A stretch of 64,000 bases of DNA from the NCBI GenBank assembly GCA_944548615.1, contig OX155980.1:39913227-39977226 (forward strand), in the 5' to 3' direction. Positions 45,950-58,135 of this stretch are shown piece after piece; within the stretch, counting starts at the first letter, position 1, and each line of letters begins with the position of its first letter. Under the pieces are notes generated by a model that was given only the letters and a program-made list of their open reading frames with translations, did not search any database and was not told where the DNA came from. The stretch comes from Micropterix aruncella (lineage: Eukaryota > Arthropoda > Insecta > Lepidoptera > Micropterigidae). A program made the position numbers and the translations under genes.

Positions 45950-48900
45950 CGGGTTTTAGCTAGTTTTTTATAATGTCATTATCATTTTTATAATATTTTA
46001 TAAATTGATCGTTAGCTTTGAAATCATTTGGTTACATTTAGATTATTGTAAAAGGTTTTTTTTATTTGCCGATAATGGCAACGTTCTTATAAGCTTAAGG
46101 CGACTACCTCTCTCAAACAGTGAAAAACGAACATTTTGCAATCAAATTTACGTGTCTCCCGCGAACATTTAAATATCTCTGAGGGTACTGTATTTCATTA
46201 TTATTTTATTTATTCTTGAATTATTTTACTTTACCGGCCTATGAACTGACGAGGAGGTAAAGTTTGTGAACGCGCAAAATTTTTTTTTTTCAATATGAAG
46301 ACGGATATATCCATTTTGATACCCCCCGAGACGATTAAGACCATTTTCAGACTGAAGTCTGTCTTTCTGTATGTATTCCTTCACGATAGCGTCCAAAAGC
46401 TTCATCCGATTGAGCTGACATTTGGCATACAGGTATCATTCGGTCATGGCAAGAGTTGAAATGATTGTGATTGAAATCAGTCCGCCAGAAACAGCGCTAT
46501 TAATACTTCAATCTCGAAATATTTGACTTAGAGACTTTGGTGATTCGGTACACAGGTGCCTTGTTGGGCCGAAATCACATTGTGAAATTTTGTTTAGAAT
46601 ATCTCATATACAAGCGACACAAATAATATTTAAATTTCGCCATATATTAATGAAATAGTAAGGCCCTTATTTGCGGGCACGCTTGCGATGCGTGGCTCTT
46701 TCCATCTCAAATCGATTTCAAAGGCTCACGGCGCGAGAATGAGATGACGCGTGTTTGGAATTCAAATTTCTATTGCGTTGCTCATCGACTTTATTTATGA
46801 AATAATTATTCAGGTGAAATAAGTCCCTGGCTACTGGCCGGGAAAGTCTTTGGGTGACTAAACATTTTTTTAAAAATGAATCTAATAATCGCTATGATCA
46901 AAACTGTTCCTGCTCTGCCACTCGATCCAAAATGGCTCTTAAGTGCACTGCCAAGGTCGTTTCCGGTTCTTCCCACTATGGTTTCAGACCATGTGGTACA
47001 ATATTTTGTTATAGAAGTTGTGAAAAATGCCATTAAACTAAATGAATTCAATTTACGATGATGGAAAAATTATTCAAATCCTGTCTTAGGGCTCGTTACA
47101 CCATTTTGCAAATAAAATATTAGTATAGGTATTTTGGAACATTTATATGCTCCTTTTCTTTGCGCATGAGTATTTTTGGACTTCTGTAAATACAATTGAA
47201 ATACAAATGCTTTCTTCTTCGGTCAAATTGTCAGGATTTTGATGGACAAACAGTTTATTCTAAGGTAAATTAAAATCAATATAAAAAACAGACACAAAAC
47301 TATTCCTATACATTGCAGACTTTACTGGCGTGATTTTTTAACATTTTTTTTAATTTCCTAATAATATTCAAATAATTTCATTATCTTTAAACCCAGTTCG
47401 AAATATTCCTTATTCGTCTTCGCTATTTACAATATTATTGCAAAGCCAAGCGAGGAAATAAGATAAGCCTACGTCTTGTACTATCCCCCGTTCCTTGCGA
47501 TTATTCTTATTGGATATCCTAATGATATTTTGAAAAAATTGACATTTTCGTTATTTGATTGCAGTCATGGATATGGACATATATTTTTATTTTACGATAG
47601 AGATAGATATTTAGCTGTTAGAGGCGCTAGCTCGCTTTCCATTTTTAAGCAATTATTGAAAAATCACTTCCTAAAATGCATAACATTCCCTATAATTTAA
47701 AATTTATTGTATATTTTGTCGTATCTTATATTACTTAAATTTTGCCTAATCTTCTTGTCACATTAACATGTTGGTTGACTGGAAGATATTGTTTGTCTAT
47801 GAATAAGTGCGCCATTGTATCTTAATTGTTGTACCTTAAATGCCATAAAATGTAGGAGCCATTTATTTTCTACATTTAGAACCGATATTGGAATTCGTAA
47901 TTTCTTGGTTTAGGATTTTATGACTAGTCTCAATTTTAAAGTCAAGTGGCCAGTTCTAAGAACCTTCAGAGGTATAGTCGAAGAAATCTTATTTGACAAA
48001 AGTGCCGTTAAAATGCAATAAAAATATCTTCAATTCCCAATAACTTGTAACCGTCTGTTTTACTATAGAGATCGATTCTACCTGCATGGAACACTAACAA
48101 ATGCCTAAAACATCCCGTTGCCTGCTCCATAGGGTTCAATCATAACTACTTGAACCACCACCGGTTATAGGTTTTGAAGTATCTACCTATCCTACTTACT
48201 AATAAATGTTTCATTAGGTAACAATATAATAAATATTGCACTAGGTAACAATGATTCTAAAATGTGTATTTCAGAGAAATTAATTAGAATGCGTAATAAT
48301 TACTAATGAATAAGTGATGGAATCAACAAAAGCACTAAACACGAAATGCTATTTCAAAATCGAACTTTTACAATTCACCAATTAATACTCAATCGGTTAT
48401 GTACTTGCCAAGTTAAGAATCGTTGCGTTTGCGTACAATTTTATTAGACATTATTAAGAAACAGCACTTGGAAAAGAAATATTATGTTAATAGTGTAGCA
48501 CGAGACAACGGCCATGTATTATTATGACTTTACTAATTCCAGTTAAATCCAATAAGAAACCATGAAAAATAATTCTTATTTAAAATGAGGAGAAAGCGTC
48601 AGCTCCTTTCAAGAAATCAGCTGATTCGGCGAATCAGAGTTAGAAAAATGGTTGCGACCATGTTATTGAATGGAAATGAGGTATCTTGCATTTCCCACTC
48701 CCCCACTGTGATTATACAACTAAGCGATGAAGATTAATTTTTTCACAATTTGGTGTCGTCTTACTTCTGTCTCGGTTTTGTGAACTTTTCTACTTCTCTT
48801 AGTTTTAATAGGTACTTTCGTCAACTTTTAAGGATAAATCACCATCTAATTCTTTGTTCATTTATAACTACTACGTCACCTTTCATATTTTTCATAAGTA

Positions 48901-49170
48901 TGTATGTACATAATATTCATTGATATTGTTTTCGTATTTCCTAATATTTTACTACGTATACTAGACTTTCGGTTTAAGCAGGTTAAAAATATTTTTCTAC
49001 ATCTTTTGCAAAATAAAAACCTCGGATGTCCCACGTGGCATTATTAAATATCGTTAATGGATGAAGACTATTTATTTCGACTATTTGAGCCGCGAAATAG
49101 GTGATAAAACTTAGGCCCCAAAATCATTGGCAACGCCTCAAATCAGATTTCGACGACTATACCTTATGTA
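45950..49170 (-). other. cyc last intron, 5' part
   Basis: AT-rich intron. A stretch at about 46,230-46,560 (CTTCATCCGATTGAGCTGAC) resembles an old dispersed arthropod repeat but I cannot name it. No exon recognised. Confidence 0.5.
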
Positions 49171-49172
49171 TT

Positions 49173-49724
49173 ATTGTTTGTTTGTTTGAAAAGCTTTATT
49201 ACACACACAAAAGAATACAGTGTGGTGGGCCCATTGCCAAGTGGCAATATCTACCGACCATACCGCCAGGGTTATTGTGACTGAAGGTTTATGTGGGTAA
49301 ATTGATTTACAAGTAATAAATGAATACACTTACATAAAGCCATCATATGTAATATAAAATATAAGTCTGTGACTAGTAACGTATGCCAACTCGATATTGA
49401 AGGGAGGAGTGGAATAAAAGGACAAGCAAAGGAAACGGGAGGGGAGGGGGGTATTTATAAGTTGAGTAAATGTCTCTTTAAATAATTTTTAAACCCGCTC
49501 AGGTTTTCAAGTTGTCTTATCGGTAAAGGCACGGAATTCCAGAGTCGGGCCGCTTGCACTGCGAAAGACCTAGACATGAAAGTTGATGAATGCTGAGGTA
49601 TAGCCAGTAATAGATTTTCCTGAGAGCGCAATGGAAGGCCATGGGATGAAAGCGGAGAGAAGAGATTATACAAATAAGTAGGACAGTTTGACTGTAGTAC
49701 GCGGAAGAGTAGGGCGAGTATTAC
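49173..49724 (-). pseudogene. LINE 3' fragment abutting the cyc exon donor
   Basis: The minus strand encodes the C-terminal end of a LINE reverse transcriptase: LLFRVLQSNCPTYLYNLFSP, RSFAVQAARLWNSVPLPIRQ, and FKNYLKRHLL, ending at a TAA at 49455-49457. A 3' untranslated region follows, with AATAAAGC and a (CAAA)n tail near 49,173-49,200, as in CR1/jockey-type elements. The frame is uninterrupted and is the same frame as the cyc exon at 49725-49906. The insertion lies within a few bases of the splice donor. Confidence 0.8.
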
Positions 49725-49906
49725 CTCTGGGGATATGTCTAGACATGGAGGCGTTAGGACCAAGTCTGTATCTGGATCAGGGCTGCTACCGGTGGACGAT
49801 TCTCCACTTATCTTTTGAGATTCCAACGCTGCTTCAGCGATCTGACTTCCAATCTTACTGGACTCAACGTGGCTGTTGATGAAATGTTGCATTTCACCAC
49901 CATTCG
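49725..49906 (-). CDS. cyc: cycle, linker exon between PAS-B and the C-terminal domain
   Basis: Acceptor ACCAAACATTTCAG before 49906 and donor GAG|GTAATA after 49725; 182 bases, phase-compatible with the exons on both sides (T from the PAS-B exon plus CG gives Ser). It encodes FINSHVESSKIGSQIAEAAL then SGESSTGSSPDPDTD, matching the conserved BMAL1 segment where ...VEASKIGKMIAEE-type helix is followed by a Ser-rich stretch. Reading through the donor continues open for 90 more codons into LINE sequence. Confidence 0.9.
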
Positions 49907-50850
49907 CTGAAATGTTTGGTATAATGATTGTTTAATTATGCGTGTCGTTTTCAGTGGATTGACACATGTTGAGGCAAATTTTAATAAACTCTGTTTATCG
50001 AGAAAATATCCAAAAACGTAGGTGAAATTAACTAAGGGTGAAATTCTAAATTTAAGTAAACAATCTTGTTATTGTTTTCCATATTTTCTCGATCAACCGA
50101 GAACTGGAAAGCAGGACTGGTAACTAAACCGTTAAGCCGTTAATTAAAAAGGTTACGTTTTCGTTAACGACTTAACATTAAAGTTAATATTGAAAATCAT
50201 TATCGTATTAACTTTTGTTACATTTATGTGTCCTTAATCTGATGGCCGTTAACTATTTATTCAGATCATATAAATAAGTAGACGCCACTGGCAAAGACTA
50301 TATAACATATTATTTATTGCTACTATATACTACTATACTATAATATACTACTTTACTATATACTACTGTACTATATACTACAATATACAACTATATAATA
50401 CTATATCCTACTATACTATACTACTATATAGGTACTATTGGCGATCACCAAAAGTCGCTGCGAATCCGATTGCATCTGAATTGTTTTTATAAGTTTGGAA
50501 TCTTTTGTCTGTATGAGCAACGCCCGCAGGCTCAAACTGTGCGCTCGTCTTTTCTCTGCCCGCAATTTCGGATTTTTTAAAAAACTTTTTAAATTATCAT
50601 GCGCTGAAATGCGCTTCGATTTAAACACGAAGAACAGAGTTTTTAGCAATAAAAAGTATCAAATATCGCATCTGACAATGGCTGTAATCCCCGAAGGTTT
50701 CCATTCCTAGACATTTCAACTGGGAAAACCGAAGGAGAATAAAATGATATATGCACGCAAATAAATCGAAAGCTGTCAACTCCCTAATTATTATAACCTG
50801 TATATGAATAGCGATATGTGAATGTCGCTTTTTTCAGATATTCAAATACG
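49907..50850 (-). other. cyc intron with TA-rich microsatellite
   Basis: Repeats of TACTATA / TACTACTATA occupy about 50,300-50,435. No exon recognised. Confidence 0.6.
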
Positions 50851-50854
50851 GTCA

Positions 50855-51961
50855 TACTGAAAGTTTCTGGATTCTGATGTCTAAGACCAGAAATTAAAAT
50901 ATGCCCTTTAAATTTATACATTTTTAAATTCGCTGGAACCATTATAAAAAGCAGTTAGACCAGTCTTTCTTAGGGACCAATTCAATGGCTTCGTGGAACG
51001 CATTCACCGCCGATTCGGGGCTCGTAAAACGTTTGTAACGAACGTAACGTGCCTCTAAGTTTGTCTTTAATTTTAGGAAACAAAAAGAAGTCGCAATATG
51101 CGAGGTCTGGGCTGTATGGCGGATGCGTCATCAGTTCTACATTTGAAACCTTCGAATACGCTTCCGTTACCTTAGCGGAATGTGCGGACGCGTTGGTGGT
51201 GAAGGGCGACATTGCTTCGAGGACGCCTTTCGCGAGCTTTTTCTAAGACTCTGGGCAAGCAAGTATTGACGTATGAATCTGCAGTCACTGTCTTTTGGTC
51301 ATCGAGCGATACTGCTGTGTAATGGTCCTGATTTATCGAAAAAAAAAGAAACTATTTTCTTACCAATGCTTCGACTTTTTTAAACTTTCGTAGGCAAATC
51401 TTTAAAAGGAAAGACCCATTATGCAGGTTGGCTTTTACTTTCCGGTTCAAAGCAGTACAATTGCGGGCAGTACACCCAGGCTTCGTCACCTGTCACAATA
51501 TTATACAGCCAATGATTGCCCTCCATCAAACATTGCTATTATTTTACGATACCATTCTACATGCAGTCGCTTCGGTCTTCCGTCAAATCATGCTTTATTC
51601 ATCGAGTACAAAGCTTCCGTACCTTCAGATACACATATAAAATCGTTTGTACTCGACTCATTAAATGCCTTATACAGTATACGAATTTGCTGACAAGTAT
51701 TTTTTTGTCAGTCTCAATTACTTGACGTACGGTATCAATATTAATTTCGGTAACCGCAGTCGCTGGTCGACCTTCGAGTGTAATTCCAAATCTTCAAAAT
51801 GAAAATTGAATTGAAAATGTCAAAAACGACGCCAAGATGAAGAGCAAATGACAATCTCGCAAGTCAAATGTAACATGTTCCCATAGAGTTCTATTTTCAA
51901 ATGTCGTAATTGGTTGTCTATTTCTTTTATTATAATTGGCCAGTTCCAGAAACTTTCAGTA
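50855..51961 (-). mobile_element. Degenerate mariner element in a cyc intron
   Basis: Inverted termini CTGAAAGTTTCTGGA (50857 on) and its complement ending at 51959 are flanked by TA (50855-50856, 51960-51961). Minus-strand transposase remnants: VTGDEAWVYC (first catalytic D) near 51,490, then NASAHSAKVTEAY, THPPYSPDLAYCDFFLFPKI (third D) near 51,100, and KLRG. In the middle motif the expected HDN reads TTN, so a catalytic residue is lost, and frameshifts are present: inactive. Confidence 0.85.
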
Positions 51962-51964
51962 TCC

Positions 51965-53250
51965 CTCACTTATAGGTAGGTAATGTTAAATTTAAAAGTT
52001 GCTGGGAAGAAACATTTATCATTATTAAACTCTAATAATCAGCCGAGTGAGGCTGCGTATTTAGAGTCAATAAATGTATGATATAATAACAATTAAAAAT
52101 ACATCTTAATATAAGGTTTTAAGTAAGAATCCAGTGGCGTGCGCGCCATAAATGCATACAAGCGCTGTCTATTCAGTCTCCAAACCTTGCTGCAGATTCA
52201 TCGCGTTTACTGTCCGTAACTGTCCTGCCATTATTAAATATAATTTATTGCCTATTGTGAAATACCGGACGGTGGTTGTACGATTACATTCTGAGGATAT
52301 TATCGTTACAAAAGCCACCAATTTAAGAAAGTCAATAAGAGTGGTATTTAGCGCCTCTTATTCCAAGCGGGATAGCCAATCTCACAAACAATAATTAATA
52401 TTAATAAGGAGTTGCCTTCTACATCTTTAATTTGTTACAAAAACAAATACAAAATTATTGTTTAAAAGTTTTAAAAATGGCTTCATATTGCCATATCTAG
52501 GCTTACTTATTACCTAATTATTCTTCTACACTTTTAGTCTACACTTATCATTTATTTTAATTTCAATAATTCAAAAAGTTTTCTTCTTGATACAGACACG
52601 ACACCTAAAAAAGCTAATTTTATAAATTCTTTGAAGTATATTTGATCACCTAAATAAAAAGATTTAAATTGGCGCCTATTCGCATCGATCTCGATTCTGT
52701 GCAATTCAACTCGTTGAAATGTCTCAAATGTTGTTAAAATTGAAATAATTTTGTAAAATCGCTTTTAAGTATAAAATTAAGTTAAAATACTATACAATAG
52801 TGCCTTTCAAAAACTTTTGGAAAATGTCCTTATTAAGAGATTCCAATTGATACACAAAAACTATTCCTCATACTATGATCATCGTTAAACTTACAAAACG
52901 GATCTTGCAGCGATTACACCAACGTCGCAGAGTGGCTGAGACTTTCAGCTGAGTTTTAAATTAGTTAACAGAATAATTGTTACGCTACATTACTGCCAAA
53001 GAGACAAGATTTGCCTTAACTCTAAAGTCTATGCGTGCCACTGTAAGTACATATGTTGCACTATATGTATTTTGTTTCGTTTAAACTCCGTATTACCAAA
53101 ATAATAATTAAATATACACAAGTCACTAAATGCATTGAGTAAATACCAAGGCGTGTGCTGTATGTGGCAATTGCTCCAAAATGAGCCAAAGATCTTTACA
53201 TTTTCAAAATTTTCTCTTAAAACGAAATATAAAATTTGAATAATACTCAC
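51965..53250 (-). other. cyc intron, no exon seen
   Basis: AT-rich; a CAGTGGCGTGCGCG word at 52132 resembles a hAT terminus but has no partner. Confidence 0.5.
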
Positions 53251-53573
53251 ATTGATTAAAGAAATCAAAATTAGGTGGCATGTTGTGGGTGAACTCTCTG
53301 TCATGCTCTGTCGGTAGTACCGTATTCTTTGCAATCAGATACTCGATATCTTTGGTCCACGGGTTTTTGAAACATTTCAGTTCGCTCTGCATTCGAACAT
53401 AGGAGCCCTGCTTGGATCTGATACGATAAGGAAGCGTCAGTGTTACTTTGTTACAATTGAGTAGTGCGGCTTTGTGAGTATCAGCTAGTCTGGAGATATC
53501 ATCGTTGTGGTAATACTCATACATGCTAGTTCCGAGCATTTCCTGGGGTAGGTAATCAAGCACGAGGGTCACT
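53251..53573 (-). CDS. cyc: cycle, PAS-B exon
   Basis: Acceptor TTTTCAG and donor AAT|GTGAGT define 323 bases. It encodes the PAS-B domain: VTLVLDYLPQEMLGTSMYEY, YHNDDISRLADTHKAAL, YRIRSKQGSYVRMQSE, and NPWTKDIEYLIAKNTVL, aligning along its length with BMAL1 PAS-B (LPQELLGTS, NPWTKEVEY, NTVV). PAS-B contributes to dimerisation with Clock. About 20 residues after it are less conserved (PNFDFFNQ). Confidence 0.95.
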
Positions 53574-54255
53574 CTGAAAATAAATAGATTACCATTAGGG
53601 ATGCATCATTCCGATCTCTGGATATAGTCTATATCCAGGGCTAATAATCGGACCTCCGTCACAGATAGCCAAAAGATTGACGTTTATTTGCATTTTCAGG
53701 CACTACTATAGGTAGATGGTTCAATCATTTTAATAATGAATTTTCGTTTCACACGTTTTTCTCATAGATTGTAGAAAGAGTCGAAGCAAAGTGTAGCCTA
53801 GCTGTTGCCCGTGACTTCGTCTGCGTGGAATTTTAACATGCATTCTTAAACAATCTGCGACTAAATACCTGACTTACCGAGCGATCTATCGACTGACTGC
53901 AATATTATAAAAAGCTCAGGTAGTTTGAAAAAAATAACTGCGTATGTCATTATGTTTTATTCGTAATGAGTAGCTTTAATATAAATTTCCATCTTTGTGG
54001 CTTCCAGGGGTTTCGATTTTCCATACGATAAAACTTTCTAACTAAACACGAACTAAGTAAGAAATAACGAAGTAAGACTTTCGGAATTAAGATGACCGTC
54101 TCTCGAGCGAAATTCTGTGGGACCACACCGCTATCACAGTATACAGAGTAGGAATACTGGCTTGTATACTGTGCCGCTATTTTATATGTGTTGGAAGTTG
54201 GGTCTTAAATATTGCAGAATGCGGGGAACTTGTTTTATACCGGTACATAGGTCAA
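53574..54255 (-). other. cyc intron with a retroelement tail
   Basis: Near 53,796 CTAGCTGTTGCCCGTGACTT is the widespread arthropod repeat end (GGGCAACAGCTAG on minus). The opposite orientation occurs near 56,460. Otherwise nothing. Confidence 0.5.
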
Positions 54256-54258
54256 ACT

Positions 54259-56023
54259 GAAAGTTTCCGGAAGTGGCCACTTACTTAAACAGTTTTAATA
54301 AAAAACTGTAGAATAAAGTTTGTCCCATAAAACTGTCATTTGATTTGGGGAGCTAATGGGCCCTTGCTGGGTTGGCCACGAGGACCCATTCTGCTCAGGG
54401 TTGGTCACACTTACGGGTCAACACCCATCCGGCGGCCTCCACGCATGAAGTGCGAACCCGGGCAGGACTCTGGCCTTAGGGCTAGTTTCACCTAGGAGGA
54501 GTCAACCTTCTGGCGCTCCTGGACGGTCTGCGCACCGTGCCGCGTAAGCCAATCGATTGTCCACTCTGACTAACAGTCGGGGGAGCCTGGAAGCAGTACT
54601 GTTTCCTGTAGAGCGGGGGTGGTTGCGGACCTTACGGCGACTGCTCTTGAAACGACCATCGGCTCTGCTTCGTAAGGGAGAGGACCGCGCAAGTGACCTC
54701 TAACTCGTAACCAATCGAGAGACCGGAGTAATCTGGTCGCAATTGGAAGTAAGGGCGTGAGTGTAAGCCCGCTGGGTAACATACTTCGTTATCTCGCGGA
54801 TAAGGCGTTGGCCTCTTACGGGCATGTGGCGGAGCTTGACGGTGGACTGTTTTGTCCAAGTCTTCTGCGCTCACTTCACGGGAGATAGAACGAACATTCG
54901 TTTAAACTTTCTGAGGTGACGGGTTCGCCCGTTTTAGTTGACAACTCTATTTGTCATTTGATTTTTTATTGTGGTGTGATTTAAAAAATGCGTTGTCTGT
55001 ATTACGATGGATTTAACTGGTGAAAATTTTCGGTGTATGATTTTCTACGATTTTAAGCGTATATTAAGCTCAGCAGAGTCTCGCCTCGATCGCCAAATGC
55101 TATTGGCGATGGATCACTAAGAATGACGACAACTTTCAAGCTTGTTTACAGAATTCAAACGCCGTCTTCCAATCTAAGTGACGAATTTCGTGGAGGTCTC
55201 TGTTGTCAAGACCAAAAACATCGATGCTGTACGCCGTATGACTGAAACAAACAGGCATGCGATCTACCATGAGATTCAGGCAGCCTTAGGCATAGGCAAG
55301 TACAATCAACCCTACACGATCATTTGGCAGGGAGGAAGCTGCGCTCGCGGTGGGTCCCACACAATTTGACTTTAGTTTCAAAAACGTAACGCGTCACTTG
55401 GTGCAATGCCATGTTAACGAGATTCAACGAAGGGGCGTTAAATTTGTTGTAGGATATAGTAGCTTTTACGTCAACAGTTAATTTACCACTAGACCCCGAA
55501 ACAAAGCAGCAGTCGATCATTTAGGTATTTTAAGGTAAGCCGAACCCAACCAAAGAAGCGCTCGTGCAAAGTTCCGGCAAGAGGATGATCGCTTCTTCTT
55601 TTAGGGAAACTGGACACGTGGCTACTATTGCTTTGAAGAATCGTCTTACCCTGAATACTGATTGGTACAAGACCATTTGATTGCCGGAATTTAATGACGA
55701 ACTCCGTAAAATCAGCCGTAAACGGTATTATCTTGTACCGTGACAATGTCAGCTCGCACATGACCAGACACACGAACTTTTAAAAGTGTAAAGAAGTCAT
55801 TAGCTACTTTTCATACAGGCTCGACTTGGCACATTGAGACTTCTTCATGTTCCCAAAAATTAAGAACCAATTACGCAGTCAACGACAATCATCGGCAGAA
55901 GAGGCTGTCGAAGACTATGAAAAACATGTTTTCGAGGATACTATGGTGGAGTGGATTAAATGTTATGAAAATTGTTTTATAATACGTATGAAAAAGTGTA
56001 TTAATGCTAACTTTTATATTTAG
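54259..56023 (+). pseudogene. Degenerate mariner element interrupted by retroposon copy 5
   Basis: CTGAAAGTTTCCGGAAGTGG at 54259 resembles the terminus of the mariner at 50857. After the nested retroposon, plus-strand transposase runs from ATG at 55007 (MDLTGENFRCMIFYDFKR) through NIDAVRRMTETNRHAIYHEI and QAALGIGKYN, then past several stops and frameshifts to GHVATIALKNRLTLN and the C-terminal MKKCINANFYI ending at 56023. These are the mariner N-terminal HTH and parts of the DDE domain. No 3' inverted repeat found. Inactive. Confidence 0.8.
54334..54964 (+). mobile_element. ~600-bp GC-rich retroposon-like family, copy 5, reference copy with perfect target duplication
   Basis: The body 54347-54951 (605 bp) is flanked by TGTCATTTGATTT at 54334-54346 and 54952-54964. 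Left end GGGGAGCTAATGGGCCCTTG, right end GTTGACAACTCTATT. It is much GC-richer than its surroundings. Near the right end: CGCGGATAAGGCGTTGGCC (54794-54812) and GACGGGTTCGCCCG (54918-54931), which resemble tRNA D-arm and T-arm text. There is no polyA or microsatellite tail and no frame conserved among copies. It inserted into the 5' part of a mariner, so it is younger than that mariner. Confidence 0.88.
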
Positions 56024-56548
56024 GCTACAATAACTGGTTTTATGTCTCAAAAAAAAAAAAGAAAATAAGTAAGCAGTGTTTGTTAAAGACATTATCAATA
56101 AAATAAGAATCATTTTCAAAATAAATTCATCCATCATCGTGGGTGTTAAATAAAAATAAAATTAGCCATTTACTGTAAGTTTTAGGTGGTATAGTTCTAG
56201 AGATATTATGAAATTAGTAACGCGTGCAAGCACCTCGAAATACCTAGCGGGCGACGGCGGCTGCTGGCCCAGCAAGGTCAGCATTCAGCTGAAGGCGTCG
56301 GGTGGCGAGGAACAAAACGCGTGCGTTTACGAGATATCTGAGGGTGCATCTGAGGGGGACGTCTTGCACTATATATCTAAAGGTAGCGTCTAAAAAGGCT
56401 AATCAACGCCACCGTACTTATAATAACAAATAGATTCGAAACTTTACGCAAAGCGAAGCCGCGAGCAACAGCTAGTATTATTATACATAGACTGAAATCT
56501 GGAACATACTTATATAAATTAATTCACAATTAATTTATTAACAGTAAC
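56024..56548 (-). other. cyc intron with a retroelement tail
   Basis: CGAAGCCGCGAGCAACAGCTAG near 56,453-56,474 is the widespread arthropod repeat end, followed by an AT-rich tail. A plus frame at 56208-56393 has mixed residues but no known similarity. Confidence 0.5.
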
Positions 56549-56798
56549 CTCTGGTCGACAAACAAGAATTTTCCATCCATCGCATGTCTCGATATAAACT
56601 GTATCGATCGAATATTGGGCGCTGATGGATACTGTCCATGGGTATTGGAGATCGGAGTTTGCAACCTTCCTACTGCAACCAAACAGGATAAGTTGCAGCC
56701 GTCCCCTTCATCGTCGCCCTCTGGCTCGTCCGAACCGCTCTTGGTGGTTGCCCACGATTTCAGATATCCAGTGCATTGAATGACGTTGTAACGACGAT
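56549..56798 (-). CDS. cyc: cycle, exon between PAS-A and PAS-B
   Basis: Acceptor TTTTATTTTAG and donor CCAGAG|GTTACT; 250 bases. Encodes YNVIQCTGYLKSWATTKSGS, an acidic insert (EPEGDDEGDG), then CNLSCLVAVGRLQTP and IQFISRHAMDGKFLFVDQ. The GYLKSW, CNLSCLVA.GRL and SRHA.DGKF.FVDQR motifs are those of BMAL1. The final AG joins A of the next exon to give Arg. Confidence 0.94.
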
Positions 56799-58135
56799 CT
56801 AAAATAAAAACATTGTAATAGAAAATTTGACCAATTGTATATCACTCCGACTCATTATTATATTAGTTGAGTAGCTCCAACTCTTGACCACGAAGAAACT
56901 TAGGCCGAATATGAGTGTATACTAATATGATATGCTATTGCGTGATGTTAAAACTATTAATCTGTCATAAGATGCTTTTCTACTAAAAATAATCCTTTTA
57001 TCGCTCGCAAAACTGTATTTTACATTTTAAATATTAAAATTCTTCTACGAGACTATTATACACATTTAAAATTAAAAGTGGACTGCATTAGTAGAGGATA
57101 GTGGCGTTTTCACAGTGTCTCAATGGAAAGTTGGCGCACCTATAGCGGTGTTTATTTGAAAGAATATTTAAGCGATTTTCACGTAACCAGGTGGGCCGTT
57201 TTGTACATATTTCCCCTACATGTAGAGCGACCACTCGTATACAGGTGAGTTTTTAATTAGTGACGTCCTTGAATTGGGGGAATCAATACGAGCTTAAAAG
57301 CAAGTTATAATTAAAACAAATTGGGAAAAATACAAAAAACATTGTTGTTTTGTAAATTCCAAAAATTTTATGTTTTGAAAGTAGTACAAAATGTCAAGCG
57401 CGTTGTGCCATCTAGCGGTAGGTAAAATATCGCGAATATTGTTTATTCGCGATATTTCACCTATTGCTAGATGGCGCATCGCACTCAACACTTGCCAAGC
57501 TTTATTTATCAGTCAAGTTTTTCAAACTTTACAAAAACAAAAATATTTTTCTACCTTAAAATTTATTAAAAGTTGCTATTTTCTCATACTGATTTATACG
57601 TATTAGACATAATATACTTAGACACACAATGCGATGCTGTTTCATGTATTAGCTATAATAAACACGATCATTTATTTGTATCCGATTGTTTAGACTTTTG
57701 TCGCTGTCTCAGTTATCAGCTTTAATAATTGCGATTTTCAGGCTCGATTTTCCAATTCATCCGTCCAATCATTTTAAAAATTGTATTAATATACATACAT
57801 TTTGAAACATAATGGTAGATTTCTCTTTTCAGCTTTTGTAATCTCAGCTTTAGGATGAATTATTTGTGTACCTAATTTGGTCCTAATTGGTCGTGAAGTT
57901 CTGGAGATACAGTGACACACTTACAGACATTCTCCAGAAATCACTTTCTATTCCCAGGATCCCAAAACTTGGGGATCCGGTGTAAACTCAAATTTAAATT
58001 TTCGCTCGAAAACAAGAAATCTTCTAGTAATACGGTGTATTTATTAGGGAGTAAAAACACGGAGATGGCGGTTTACCTCATGTTGGAAAACTGGGAAGGC
58101 CTATGCATGTAAAACTTTTAAAAAAAAATAGGTAC
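56799..58135 (-). other. cyc intron
   Basis: AT-rich intron holding a palindrome at 57393-57489 (listed separately); nothing else recognised. Confidence 0.5.
57393..57489. repeat. Palindromic repeat with CCATCTAGC / GCTAGATGG arms
   Basis: Arms of about 46 bases (57393-57438 and 57444-57489) mirror each other around a 5-base loop, with the inner CGCGAATA / TATTCGCG perfect and the outer part about three-quarters matched. Each arm carries a CCATCTAG-type word seen alone elsewhere in the window. Confidence 0.75.
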
